56,961 bases of DNA from contig NZ_LT546170.1 of assembly GCF_900078685.2 (NCBI RefSeq), positions 454,434 through 511,394 of the forward strand, in the 5' to 3' direction. Shown here piece by piece: positions 7,766-16,040 of the stretch. Below the pieces are notes generated by a model. The model saw only the letters and a list, made by a program, of their open reading frames with translations. It ran no database searches and was not told where the DNA came from. This DNA comes from Mycolicibacter icosiumassiliensis (GTDB lineage: Bacteria > Actinomycetota > Actinomycetes > Mycobacteriales > Mycobacteriaceae). Position 1 is the stretch's first letter; each line of letters begins with the position of its first letter. A program made the translations under genes and the position numbers.

Positions 7766-8576
7766 TCCGCTGCAGAGCCAGCCGCGGCCCGCGTCGTTTG
7801 CTGACAGCGAGCCCGCTGTCGATCAGCAACCGCACCACCCGGTGCCGGTGCGGCCGCATCGGCTCCATCAATTCGACCATGGCTTCGTCGGTGAACAATG
7901 CGTCGAGCGGCAGTCCGAGCAACGTGCGGCCGATCATCGTCGCAAGGTGATAGTCGCCGACCGACAATGCGTCGGCATCACCGAACGCCCGCTGCGCTGT
8001 TTCGGCCGCGGTCCACTCCCCGACACCGGGCAGCGACATCAGTGCCGCCCGGGCTTCGGCGGCCGGGCGGGCCGCCAGCCGTTCCAGGGCGTCCACCCGC
8101 CCCGCGCAACCGACGATGGTGCGCGCCCGCCCGCCATCGACGTTGGCCCGATGGAACTTCCATGACGGGATGGTCCGCCAGGTCTGCGCCGACGGCGGCA
8201 CCCGCATTCGCGACGGCGCCGGACCGGGCGCCGGCGAGCCGAACTCGGTGACCAGCAGCCGCCAGGCCCGAAAAGCATCGGCCCCCGGTACCCGCTGCTC
8301 GAGCACCGCCGGGATGAGCGCCTCAAGCACCCGACCGGTGCGACCCAGCCGCAGGTGCGGCAGGCGCCGGTGGGCGGCGACCACCGTCGGGTCGGTCGGC
8401 ACGAAGTCGGTCACGTCGTCGTGAACACCCAACAATGCCGGTGCCCCGTCAAGAAACTCCGCGGCACCGGCGCCCCAGGCCGCACAGTCCACCGCGTCTG
8501 GCTCCACCTGGACGATGCGCGCCGTCACCGGCCCGCTGGGCATCAGGCTGGTTCGCCAGACGGCGCCGTCAACCAC
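7752..8576 (-). CDS. HhH-GPD DNA-3-methyladenine glycosylase family protein (Rv0142-like)
   Basis: AlkA-type base-excision repair glycosylase fold. The helix-hairpin-helix is LMSLPGVGEWTAAETAQRAFG, followed by the GDADALSVGDYHL segment that carries the expected catalytic Asp; an N-terminal beta domain precedes it. From the first available start, GTG 8576, the protein has 274 residues, but in-frame sequence upstream (8577-8661: RTVAFPGPASPALTLAPL, then RRGPGDPCLQ) looks like a genuine continuation of the protein and contains no ATG, GTG or TTG before a stop at about 8727. The true start is therefore unclear, or the start codon has been lost. Rv0142, as I recall it, is about 34 residues longer. 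Confidence 0.8.
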   Translation of the reverse strand: MVDGAVWRTSLMPSGPVTARIVQVEPDAVDCAAWGAGAAEFLDGAPALLGVHDDVTDFVPTDPTVVAAHRRLPHLRLGRTGRVLEALIPAVLEQRVPGADAFRAWRLLVTEFGSPAPGPAPSRMRVPPSAQTWRTIPSWKFHRANVDGGRARTIVGCAGRVDALERLAARPAAEARAALMSLPGVGEWTAAETAQRAFGDADALSVGDYHLATMIGRTLLGLPLDALFTDEAMVELMEPMRPHRHRVVRLLIDSGLAVSKRRGPRLALQRISSL

Positions 8577-8742
8577 CTGCAGGCATGGGTCGCCCGGCCC
8601 GCGGCGCAGCGGTGCCAGCGTCAGCGCAGGGCTGGCCGGGCCGGGAAAAGCGACGGTACGACAAAGCGAATTACTGATGACGCGATCATAAGGATGGCTT
8701 GTCGTCGTTGACCGCTCCGCGCCGCCCGGTCACGATGGAGAA

Positions 8743-9132
8743 ATGGCCACCCCGTTCGATGATCCGCAGGCGGAATTGGCGTGGATGTTTCTCCAGGGCA
8801 TCTGCGGCGACGACGACCTGGACGATATTTTTGCGCTGCTCAGCGACGACTTCACCTGGTGGAGCATCATGACCCGTCAGGCCGTCGACAAGGACGAGCT
8901 GCGGCTGGAAGTCGAACAGCGCCGACTGGGCTTGCGGATCAACTTGGAGCTGGTCCGGTGCATCAACGAAGAGGAGACCGTGGTGATCGAAGCGCTGGGT
9001 GACTGTCACGCCGCCGACGGTTCGCACTATGACAGCCCGCTCGCGTACATCGTCGACACCCAAGACGGTCGGATCGTCTCGGTGCGCGAGTACACCGACA
9101 CCCGGTTCGCCGGGCAATTGTTGGGGCTCTAG
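8743..9132 (+). CDS. SnoaL-like / NTF2-fold protein (Rv0141c-like)
   Basis: A 129-residue protein of the cone-shaped alpha+beta fold used by limonene-epoxide hydrolases, polyketide cyclases and many small enzymes. The pattern is typical: an N-terminal helix (AELAWMFLQGI), DDLDDIFALLSDDFTWW, then strands ending IVDTQDGRIVSVREYTDT. No catalytic set I can assign. It is convergent with the DUF427 gene 17 bases downstream, the same neighbour pair as Rv0141c-Rv0140. Confidence 0.8.
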   Translation: MATPFDDPQAELAWMFLQGICGDDDLDDIFALLSDDFTWWSIMTRQAVDKDELRLEVEQRRLGLRINLELVRCINEEETVVIEALGDCHAADGSHYDSPLAYIVDTQDGRIVSVREYTDTRFAGQLLGL

Positions 9133-9149
9133 AGAAGTCCTGGCGAGCC

Positions 9150-9542
9150 TCAGGCCCCGATGCTGATCTCAGCCTTGTCGGGGTAGAACGCGACATGCCC
9201 GGCGATCGGCGCGACCGCGGCATATGGCTGCTCGTAGGTCCAGATCGCGTCGGCGACGCATTGGCCGTCCGCGGTGGTGACGCTGTAGTAGGCAGCATCG
9301 CCCTTGAAGGGACAGTAGCTGGTGGTCTGGGTACGAGTCAGCAGCTCGGTCTTGACGTCAGCCAGCGGAATATACTGCACCGCAGGGTGATTCGATTCCT
9401 GAAGGGTCAGCGCCTCGGTGCTGTCGGCGATGATCTCGCCACCGATCCGCACCGTGACCTGCCGGCCGGTCGGGGTCACGGTGATCGGGTACTCGTCAGT
9501 CGGGAGGTGAATCGGTCGACTGCTTGAACGGTCGTGTTTCAT
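9150..9542 (-). CDS. DUF427 domain protein (Rv0140-like)
   Basis: A 130-residue protein made almost entirely of the DUF427 domain (PF04248). Key features are VTVRIGGEIIADSTEALTL, then TSYCPFKGDAAYYSV, the Cys-Pro-Phe-Lys-Gly motif that defines the family, and AIWTYEQPY. The function of DUF427 is not established. Its ATG overlaps the stop of the upstream reductase gene by four bases (ATGA at 9539-9542), so the two are translated together, and with the Rv0138-like gene they form a three-gene operon. Confidence 0.9.
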   Translation of the reverse strand: MKHDRSSSRPIHLPTDEYPITVTPTGRQVTVRIGGEIIADSTEALTLQESNHPAVQYIPLADVKTELLTRTQTTSYCPFKGDAAYYSVTTADGQCVADAIWTYEQPYAAVAPIAGHVAFYPDKAEISIGA

Positions 9543-10549
9543 GCGGGGGTACCTCGCTTTTTGGCGTCACGCAGTTTCATCCAGAAACGCGCCGCCTCCC
9601 GGATCGATTCCTCCACCGGTCGTGGCTGCCAACCGAGCTCGCGCACCGCCTTGCTGTGATCGACCGGAGCTTCGGCACGCATCATCCGTACCGACTTCAG
9701 GCTCAGCTCGGCATCCTTGCCGGTCAGGCGAGCCCGCAGGCTGCCCAACGCGCCCAGCGCATATAGCGCCGGCACCGAGATCGCACGCTCCGGTGCCGGC
9801 ATCCCGGCTTCGTCGGCCGCGATCTTGACCACGTCCTGCAGCTGGATCAACCGCTCGGAAATCAGGTAGCGCTGGCCGTTGCGTCCACGCTCGGCGGCCA
9901 GGATCATCGCGCGGGCGGCATCGTCGACGCCGACCACTTCCAGCTCGATCCCCGTCATCAGGAACGGCAGCTTGCCGAACACCGCCCCGGCGATGAACGC
10001 GCCATGCGGGGTCCGGCCCCAGTCGCCGTCGCCGTAGGTGGTGGACACACACATCGCGACCGCGGGCAGCCCGGCTTCTGCACTGCGTAACACCAGCTCT
10101 TCGGCCTGCACCCGGGATTGGACATAGGGCGTGAGTCCGCGCGGGTTGATGATGTCGTCCTCGGTGGCGACGTGACCGCGGCGCCGGCCCACGGTGGCGT
10201 AGCTGCTGGTGAACACGAATCGTCGCAAGTCGGCGTCTTTGGCGACCGCCAATACGTTGCGGGTGCCCTCGACGTTGGTGTGGAACAGCGGGCTCGGGTC
10301 GCGCAGCCAGGCGCGGGTGTCCACGACGCAGTAGTAGACGTCGTCGCAGCCGGCCATCGCCTCGGCCAGGGTGGCGGAGTCGAAGATGTCGCCGTGGAAC
10401 CGGGTGACGTCGAGGTGGTCGATGGCGATGGTGTTGGCGTTCGGGCGCACCATCACCCGTACGTCTTCTCCGGCGTCGACGAGCTGGCGGGTGACGTGCG
10501 ACCCCAAGAATCCGTTCGCCCCGATGACGAGTTTGGGCTTACCTCTCAC
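9539..10549 (-). CDS. NAD-dependent epimerase/dihydroflavonol-4-reductase-type oxidoreductase (Rv0139-like)
   Basis: A 336-residue extended SDR. The Rossmann loop VIGANGFLGSHVTRQL sits at residues 8-23, and the acidic/arginine region RVMVRPNAN suggests NADP preference. Extended-SDR landmarks YYCVVDTR and a Tyr-x3-Lys-like region near TPYVQSRVQAEEL follow; the latter reads YVQSR, so the usual catalytic lysine appears replaced by arginine. The substrate is unknown (sterol or flavonoid-like alcohols in the family). It is coupled by ATGA overlaps to both neighbours, and the operon is preceded by a KstR-type operator at 11062. Confidence 0.85.
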   Translation of the reverse strand: MRGKPKLVIGANGFLGSHVTRQLVDAGEDVRVMVRPNANTIAIDHLDVTRFHGDIFDSATLAEAMAGCDDVYYCVVDTRAWLRDPSPLFHTNVEGTRNVLAVAKDADLRRFVFTSSYATVGRRRGHVATEDDIINPRGLTPYVQSRVQAEELVLRSAEAGLPAVAMCVSTTYGDGDWGRTPHGAFIAGAVFGKLPFLMTGIELEVVGVDDAARAMILAAERGRNGQRYLISERLIQLQDVVKIAADEAGMPAPERAISVPALYALGALGSLRARLTGKDAELSLKSVRMMRAEAPVDHSKAVRELGWQPRPVEESIREAARFWMKLRDAKKRGTPA

Positions 10550-11052
10550 GCGTTACCTCCGAACTGCTGCATCCAGGCGGCCGCTTCGTCGTCGAGGGTG
10601 CCGAGCTCCTGGGCTTTGCGGCACCATTTCATGGTCGCGGCGACGAAGCGCAGCGGGTTGTAGATGTCCTCCTGGCGGCTCCACAGGCCGTCGCCGGCGT
10701 AGGTAACGATCGAGATGTTGGTGGCGCTGATGATGGTGCCGTCGCCCGGGTCGCGCATCGGATTGTCCAGTTCGCAGATGATGCGCCCGCCTTCCTCGTC
10801 GATGACCGACCACAATGCCGGGAACTCGGTCATGTAGCTGCCGGGGAAGGTCGACATGGTCTTGCGGATCCAGCTGCGGACCTCGTCGCGCCCATGCATG
10901 GTGCCCATCGCGTGCTCGACGTATTCGACGTCGGGGGTGTAGTGCGCCACCCAGGCGTCCCAGTCCTTGGTCTCGGCGGCGCCGGCGACGGTCTGCTCGA
11001 ACACGTCAAATGCGGCCGCGAGTTCTGCGCGGCTGAACTGCGGTTTCGTCAT
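10546..11052 (-). CDS. SnoaL-like protein (Rv0138-like), first gene of operon
   Basis: A 168-residue NTF2-fold protein: FDVFEQTVAGAAETKDWDAW, then VAHYTPDVEYVEHAMG and GRDEVRSWIRKTM, the usual pattern of small polyketide-cyclase or ketosteroid-isomerase-like enzymes. ATG 11052 (MTKPQFSRAEL) was chosen because the length then equals the homologue I recall, and upstream codons run through the operator at 11062. The stop overlaps the ATG of the reductase gene. The operon promoter region contains the KstR-type box 10 bases upstream of this start. Confidence 0.85.
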   Translation of the reverse strand: MTKPQFSRAELAAAFDVFEQTVAGAAETKDWDAWVAHYTPDVEYVEHAMGTMHGRDEVRSWIRKTMSTFPGSYMTEFPALWSVIDEEGGRIICELDNPMRDPGDGTIISATNISIVTYAGDGLWSRQEDIYNPLRFVAATMKWCRKAQELGTLDDEAAAWMQQFGGNA

Positions 11053-11060
11053 GCGAAGAA

Positions 11061-11076
11061 CTAGAACACGTTCTAG
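11061..11076. promoter_or_regulatory. KstR-type operator between divergent transcription units
   Basis: CTAGAACACGTTCTAG at 11061-11076 is a perfect palindrome with 7-bp arms and a 2-bp centre, and bases 11062-11075 fit the published KstR consensus TNNAACNNGTTNNA exactly. KstR represses cholesterol-catabolism genes and is released by steroid-CoA intermediates. The site lies 10 bases before the Rv0138-like start and 110 bases before the divergent VOC gene, so it could govern both directions. Confidence 0.75.
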
Positions 11077-11185
11077 CAAGGTTGTCGAGGGTCCACGCCC
11101 AGAATCGAATCTGGGTTTATATTCACCGGCGGTGCTACGGTGACGCCGTCGGCCCACCACGGGCCGTGAGGAGGTTCGGTAGCCA

Positions 11186-11725
11186 GTGACGTCCCCCAAG
11201 CCCACCGTCGGCCTGCACCACGCCGCCTACGCCTGCGCCGACCTGGAAGCCACGAACCACTTCTACGAGGACCTACTGGGTTTGCCGCTGGTGCACACCG
11301 AAGTCGAGCACTTGCAAGAAGGCTTCTTCCGGCATGTGTTCTACGACCTCGGCGACGGCTCGTGCATCGCGTTCTTCGACCTGCACGGGGTCGGGGAGAA
11401 GCCCGACTGGTCCAGCTCGTTGTCCCGCCCGAACGGACTGCCGGTGTGGGTGAACCACTTCGCCTTCCGGGCCACCGAAGAGAAGCAGAACGAAGTCCGG
11501 GCCCGGATGGAAGCCGCCGGAATCAAGGCGCTAATGGACGTCGACCACGGCTGGTGCCACTCGCTGTACTACCTGGACCCCAACGGCATCATGATCGAGC
11601 TGTGCCGCGACACCCCCGGGTTCGAACCCGACCCGCAGTTGGCACACAAGTTGCTGAACAGCACCGAACGGGCCGCTGACCCCAAGGTGGTCACGTCGAA
11701 GACGACCACCACCCAGCTGGGCTGA
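11186..11725 (+). CDS. VOC-superfamily (glyoxalase/extradiol dioxygenase-type) protein
   Basis: A 179-residue metalloenzyme-type fold with two beta-alpha-beta-beta-beta halves: GLHHAAYACADLEATNHFYE in the first half and WVNHFAFRATEEKQNEVRAR in the second. Likely metal ligands are the His of LHHAAY, the His of NHFAF, and the Glu of IMIELCR. Start GTG 11186 follows GAGGAGG by about 12 bases. First gene of the five-gene cassette that is not present at this position in M. tuberculosis as I recall it; a role in degradation of an aromatic, steroid or alicyclic compound is an inference from the neighbours and the KstR-type box upstream. Confidence 0.8.
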   Translation: MTSPKPTVGLHHAAYACADLEATNHFYEDLLGLPLVHTEVEHLQEGFFRHVFYDLGDGSCIAFFDLHGVGEKPDWSSSLSRPNGLPVWVNHFAFRATEEKQNEVRARMEAAGIKALMDVDHGWCHSLYYLDPNGIMIELCRDTPGFEPDPQLAHKLLNSTERAADPKVVTSKTTTTQLG

Positions 11726-11736
11726 ATCGGGCAATC

Positions 11737-12570
11737 GTGGGCGTCGATTCCCTGGCGTCGCTGAAGGTCAGCCACGACGGACCGGTGGCTCGGGTATGCA
11801 TCAGCCACGGCGAGATCAACCTGATGGACGCCACCATGATGGGCGACCTGTGGCGACTGGTGAACTGGCTGCGGTCACCCGCCGGCCGCGACGTGCGGGT
11901 GGTGGTTCTGGAAAGCGCCAACCCCGACTTCTTCATCGCCCATGTCGATCTCGCGCTGCTGGCTGCCTCGGTCGAGAACACCGAGGCCGCCTGCGGTTCC
12001 TTCCAGGATCTGGTCGGGGCCTTCCGCGCGCTTGACCAGGTCACCATCGGGGTGGTCGCCGGACGGGTGGCCGGCGGTGGGATGGAGCTGCTGGTCAACC
12101 TCGATCTGCGGTTTGCGGTCACCGGCCGGGCGCTGTTCAACCAGATCGAGACCGGGATCGGCGTCATCCCGGCCGGTTCGGGTCCGCAGCACCTGCTCGG
12201 TCTGCTGGGGCGGGGCCGCGCGCTGGAGGTCATCCTCGGCCATGACGACCTCGATGCGGGCCTCGCCGAGCGCTATGGGCTGGTCAACCGGGCGTTGGAC
12301 GCGGACGCCGTCGGCCCCTTCCTGGACCGGCTGGTGCAGCGGATCGCCACGGTGCCACTGGCGGACATCGCCGATGTCAAGGCCACCCTGGCCGCCCCGG
12401 ACCTCGCCGCGGGACTGGCGGTGGAGCGCTCCGCGTTCGCCCGGATGCTCGGCCGCGGCGCCGCATGGGCGAAGATGCAGCGCTTCCTGGCCGCCGGCGG
12501 CCAGACTCCCCCGGGCGAACGCCGGCTGGCGGAGTTGGTGGCCGAGTTGGACCAGGCGGAACCGGCATGA
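11737..12570 (+). CDS. Enoyl-CoA hydratase/isomerase-family protein
   Basis: A 277-residue crotonase-fold protein. Visible landmarks are VRVVVLESANPDFFIAHVDL (oxyanion-hole region 1), GVVAGRVAGGGMELLVNLDL (region 2, the glycine-rich oxyanion hole) and FNQIETGIGVIPAGSGPQHL. The usual catalytic Glu pair of enoyl-CoA hydratases is only partly visible (E in IETG), so a different crotonase reaction is possible. Starts 11 bases after the VOC gene and overlaps the following TetR gene by four bases (ATGA at 12567-12570), placing it in one operon. Confidence 0.85.
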   Translation: MGVDSLASLKVSHDGPVARVCISHGEINLMDATMMGDLWRLVNWLRSPAGRDVRVVVLESANPDFFIAHVDLALLAASVENTEAACGSFQDLVGAFRALDQVTIGVVAGRVAGGGMELLVNLDLRFAVTGRALFNQIETGIGVIPAGSGPQHLLGLLGRGRALEVILGHDDLDAGLAERYGLVNRALDADAVGPFLDRLVQRIATVPLADIADVKATLAAPDLAAGLAVERSAFARMLGRGAAWAKMQRFLAAGGQTPPGERRLAELVAELDQAEPA

Positions 12571-13205
12571 CATCCGAGGACGGGTCGGCCAGCCGTCCCA
12601 CCGTCCGGGGCCGCGACACCCAGGCCCGCCTTGAGCAGGCGGCCCGTGAAGTGATCGCCCGCAAGGGCTTCTTCAAGACGACGATCACCGACATCACCTC
12701 GGCCGCCAAACGCTCGCCCGCGTCGTTCTACCACTACTTCGAATCCAAGGAAGACCTGTTGGCGTCGCTGGCCGAGGACTTCCGGGCCACGGCGAAAAGC
12801 CGTGCGGTGCAGGCATTGCACCCGGGCCAGGACCTGCGGGAGATCATCGAGGAATCGGTGCGAGCGCACTGGGAGACCTACCGCGAACACCTCGGGGTCA
12901 TGGTCGGGGTGTTCCAGCTGGCGATGATCAACGACGAGTTCGCCCAGCGCTGGCGGGACATGTGCGCCGACGCGATCGACTGGGTGGCGCAGACGGTGCG
13001 GATGGCACAGCGTAAGGGCTGGGCGCCCGACGCCGACCCCGAGCTGGTCGGGTCCGCGATTGTCGCGATGCTCAACCACTTCACCTATGTCTGGCTGGTG
13101 GCAGGCGGCGACGTGCCAGGCCGCAAATTGGACGAAGAAGCAGCGGTGAAAACGCTCACCGACACCTGGTATCGGTCGGTGAGCTGGCGTGATCAGGATT
13201 CATGA
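12567..13205 (+). CDS. TetR-family regulator of the catabolic cassette
   Basis: A 212-residue regulator. Helix-turn-helix: RLEQAAREVIARKGFFKTTI, then KRSPASFYHYFESKEDLL. The C-terminal domain resembles the TetR_C groups that sense acyl-CoA-like ligands, but this is only a resemblance. The ATG overlaps the stop of the crotonase gene, so it is co-transcribed with the genes it probably controls. The hydrolase gene starts 17 bases downstream with its own ribosome binding site. Confidence 0.85.
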   Translation: MTSEDGSASRPTVRGRDTQARLEQAAREVIARKGFFKTTITDITSAAKRSPASFYHYFESKEDLLASLAEDFRATAKSRAVQALHPGQDLREIIEESVRAHWETYREHLGVMVGVFQLAMINDEFAQRWRDMCADAIDWVAQTVRMAQRKGWAPDADPELVGSAIVAMLNHFTYVWLVAGGDVPGRKLDEEAAVKTLTDTWYRSVSWRDQDS

Positions 13206-13221
13206 TCAAAGGAGTAATGCA

Positions 13222-14334
13222 GTGGCGGTAACCCGCGAATTCGTCTCGCTCACTTCGGCATCGGCGGGCGTGAACCCGGCCGGTTACCACCCGGCCCAGG
13301 GGCTGTACTGGACCCCGGCCGGCGTCAAGCCGAAGGTGGCGGTGATCGCCAGCCACTACAACGTGGACTTCGCCGAGCACTACCTGGCGCCGCTCATGGC
13401 CGAACGCGGCTACGGGTTCTTGGGTTGGAACACCCGGTATCGCAGCGGCGAGTCGCTGTTCCTGCTCGAGCATGCCCTGCTCGACATCGCGGCCGGGGTG
13501 CAGTGGCTGCGCGAACAGGCCGGCGTCGAGACCATCGTCTTGCTCGGCAACTCCGGCGGTGGATCGCTGATGGCCGCCTACCAGTCCCAGTCCGTGGACC
13601 CGCACATCACCACGGTCGGCGGCGGTCCGGTTCCCGACGCAGTCAACACGCTGCCGCCCGGCGACCTCTACGTGTCCACCCAGGCGCACGCTGGGCGCCC
13701 GGAGGTGCTGACCGCGTGGATCGACCCGTCGGTGACCGACGAGACCGACCCGCTGTCCTGCGATCCGTCGCTGGACATGTACGCCGAGCAGAACGCGCCG
13801 CCCTACACGCCGGAATTCATCGCCCGTTACCGCCAGGCTCAGCGCGACCGCAATGACCGGATCACCGCGTGGGCGCAGGCGGAGCTCAAGCGGCTCAAGG
13901 CCGGCGGCACCTACGACCGCTCCTTCTCGGTGCATCGAGTGTGGGCCGACCCGCGTTACCTCGATGCCTCGCTGGACCCGTCGGATCGTCCGCTGAATCA
14001 GTGCTACCTGGGTGACCCGCGGCGCGCCAATCGCGCGCCGTACAACATCGCCGCGCACTGCACGTTGCGGACCTGGCTGTCCATGTGGAGCCTGCAGACG
14101 TCGTTCTGTCAGGGCACTCCGCACCTGGGCCGGATCACGTTGCCGTCGTTGGTGATCCAGGGTACCGCGGACACCGGGGTGTTCCCCAGCGATGCTCACC
14201 ACATCCACGACTGTTTGGCCAGCACCGACAAGCAGCTCCATTTCATCCCCGGCGACCACTACCTGGAGCAGCCGACGGACAGCCGCACGATCTGCGCGGA
14301 TCTGGTGGCGTCCTGGATCGCTGAACGCACCTGA
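13222..14334 (+). CDS. Alpha/beta hydrolase
   Basis: A 370-residue serine hydrolase. The nucleophile elbow is LLGNSGGGSLMAAYQSQ (Ser near residue 115); the acid is probably in VIQGTADTGVFPSDAHHIHD and the catalytic His in HFIPGDHYLEQ near the end. Start GTG 13222 is set by AAAGGAG eight bases upstream. The large middle section (residues 150-300) is a cap domain. In the cassette between a TetR regulator and a P450 it may hydrolyse an ester, a C-C bond or a thioester of the degraded compound. The stop shares a base with the ATG of the P450 gene. Confidence 0.85.
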   Translation: MAVTREFVSLTSASAGVNPAGYHPAQGLYWTPAGVKPKVAVIASHYNVDFAEHYLAPLMAERGYGFLGWNTRYRSGESLFLLEHALLDIAAGVQWLREQAGVETIVLLGNSGGGSLMAAYQSQSVDPHITTVGGGPVPDAVNTLPPGDLYVSTQAHAGRPEVLTAWIDPSVTDETDPLSCDPSLDMYAEQNAPPYTPEFIARYRQAQRDRNDRITAWAQAELKRLKAGGTYDRSFSVHRVWADPRYLDASLDPSDRPLNQCYLGDPRRANRAPYNIAAHCTLRTWLSMWSLQTSFCQGTPHLGRITLPSLVIQGTADTGVFPSDAHHIHDCLASTDKQLHFIPGDHYLEQPTDSRTICADLVASWIAERT

Positions 14335-15500
14335 TGGGCGCGCTCGACTTCGACTTCCGCGACCCGGAGCTGCACGTCGATCCGTTGACGTATCAGCGCC
14401 GGTTCGCCGAAGCCGAACCGGTGCACCGCAACAGCCAGGGGCTGTGGGTGCTGACCCGTTATGCCGACGTGCTGGCGATGCTGCGCGACGAACGAGTCAG
14501 CACCGACCGGCGAAACCTGTACCGCCGCAAGCTGGATCCGGGCCGCCCGTATCTGACCCACGTGGAACACAACCTGTTCTACCGCTCCGGTGACGATCAC
14601 CGCCGGCTGCGGGCCCCGCTGTCCCGAGCGTTCACGCCGCGAGCGCTGGCCTCCTTCGAAACCGAAGTCGCCGCCCGGGCCCGGTCGTTGGCGGCCGGGC
14701 TGGACCCCGACGGCTTCGACCTGGTGGCCGAGTTCGCCAAGCCGTTGCCGCTAGGGGCGATCGCCACCCTGCTGGGCGTGCCCGACAGCGAGCTGGACAA
14801 CCTGGCGACCTGGTCGATGGCGCTGATCGCGGCACTGGAACCGGCGGCATCTCGCGAGGTGTTCGTCGCCGCGGACGACGCCGCTGCCGGGATGAAGGCT
14901 CTGCTCGCCGATCTGCTGGTGCTGCGCCGCGCCGATCCCGGTCACGACCTGCTGTCCGTGGTGGCGACCAGCGGGCTGCCGGTGTCGGACGACGAGCTGC
15001 TGCACAACGCCATCTTCTTGCTGTCGGCCGGACACGACACCACCACGGCCGTGCTGACCGGGGCGGCCGCATTGCTGATGCAGGAGCGCGGGCAACGCGG
15101 CCTGCTGGCCGACTCCCCGCACGCCGTTGACGAACTGGTCCGGATGATCAGCCCAGCCCTGATGATCTCCCGGGTGGCCAGCGCCCCGATCCAGATCGGT
15201 GACGCCCTGATCGATACCGGTGCCCCGATCCTGCTGGGGCTGGCGGCCGCCAACCGGGACCCCTCGGTGTTTCCCGACCCCGACCGGCTGGACCTGGCCC
15301 GCTCGCAGACCGGCCACCTGGGCTTCGGGTTCGGTCCGCATGTCTGCCTGGGCGCGCCGTTGGCCCGGATGCAGATCCGGTTGGGTCTGCTCGCCCTGTT
15401 CGACCGCTTCCCCGAGCTGACGGCGCAGGCGCCGCCGTATCGCGAGCCCAGCGCGGTGTTGACCAGCTACCGGTCCTATCCGGTGGCGGGCCGCGGATAG
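14334..15500 (+). CDS. Cytochrome P450
   Basis: A 388-residue soluble bacterial P450. I-helix LLSAGHDTTTAVLTG contains the oxygen-activation Asp-Thr pair; the EXXR region reads VDELVRM; the heme-binding loop is LGFGFGPHVCLGAPLARMQ with Cys as the iron ligand. TGATG overlap with the hydrolase gene shows translational coupling. No ferredoxin gene is adjacent. The family cannot be assigned by eye. Final gene of the cassette; msrA follows on the same strand. Confidence 0.92.
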   Translation: MGALDFDFRDPELHVDPLTYQRRFAEAEPVHRNSQGLWVLTRYADVLAMLRDERVSTDRRNLYRRKLDPGRPYLTHVEHNLFYRSGDDHRRLRAPLSRAFTPRALASFETEVAARARSLAAGLDPDGFDLVAEFAKPLPLGAIATLLGVPDSELDNLATWSMALIAALEPAASREVFVAADDAAAGMKALLADLLVLRRADPGHDLLSVVATSGLPVSDDELLHNAIFLLSAGHDTTTAVLTGAAALLMQERGQRGLLADSPHAVDELVRMISPALMISRVASAPIQIGDALIDTGAPILLGLAAANRDPSVFPDPDRLDLARSQTGHLGFGFGPHVCLGAPLARMQIRLGLLALFDRFPELTAQAPPYREPSAVLTSYRSYPVAGRG

Positions 15501-15527
15501 CTGCGGATAGCTGCGGATAATCGGGGC

Positions 15528-16034
15528 ATGACCAATTTCCCGAGAGCGATCCTGGCCGGCGGCTGCTTCTGGGGCATGCAGGACCTGATCCGCAAGCAGC
15601 CCGGCGTGGTGAGCACCCGCGTCGGCTACACCGGCGACCCCAATGTCCCGAACGCCACCTACCGCCATCACGGCACCCATGCCGAGGCCATCGAGATCAC
15701 CTACGACCCCGCGGCCACCGACTACCGCAGCCTGCTGGAGTTCTTCTTCGCCATCCACGACCCGACCACGCGTAACCGGCAGGGCAACGACGTCGGAACC
15801 AGTTACCGCTCGGCGATCTTCTACCTCGACGACGAGCAGCGCCAGATCGCGCTGGACACCATCGCCGACGTGGAAGCTTCGGGACGCTGGCCGGGCAAGG
15901 TGGTCACCGAGGTCAGCCCCGCCGGCGACTTCTGGGAGGCCGAGCCCGAGCATCAGGACTACCTGGAGCGGTTCCCGAACGGCTACACCTGCCACTACAT
16001 CCGGCCGGACTGGCAGCTGCAGCCGCAGCGCTGA
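15528..16034 (+). CDS. msrA: Peptide methionine (S)-S-oxide reductase MsrA
   Basis: A 168-residue repair enzyme that reduces methionine-S-sulfoxide in proteins. The catalytic motif AGGCFWGMQDL holds the nucleophilic Cys near residue 13, and the downstream HHGTHAEAIEITYDP and RNRQGNDVGTSYRSAIFY blocks are the family's substrate pocket. The usual C-terminal recycling cysteine region is short (YTCHYIRPDWQ), leaving one candidate Cys. Convergent with CYP138 six bases downstream, the same pair as Rv0137c-Rv0136. Confidence 0.95.
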   Translation: MTNFPRAILAGGCFWGMQDLIRKQPGVVSTRVGYTGDPNVPNATYRHHGTHAEAIEITYDPAATDYRSLLEFFFAIHDPTTRNRQGNDVGTSYRSAIFYLDDEQRQIALDTIADVEASGRWPGKVVTEVSPAGDFWEAEPEHQDYLERFPNGYTCHYIRPDWQLQPQR

Positions 16035-16040
16035 CCGGGG

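Noticed and set aside
13156..14259. 367-codon minus-strand frame opposite the hydrolase gene
   Set aside because: Antisense shadow; no ribosome binding site and no recognisable domain.
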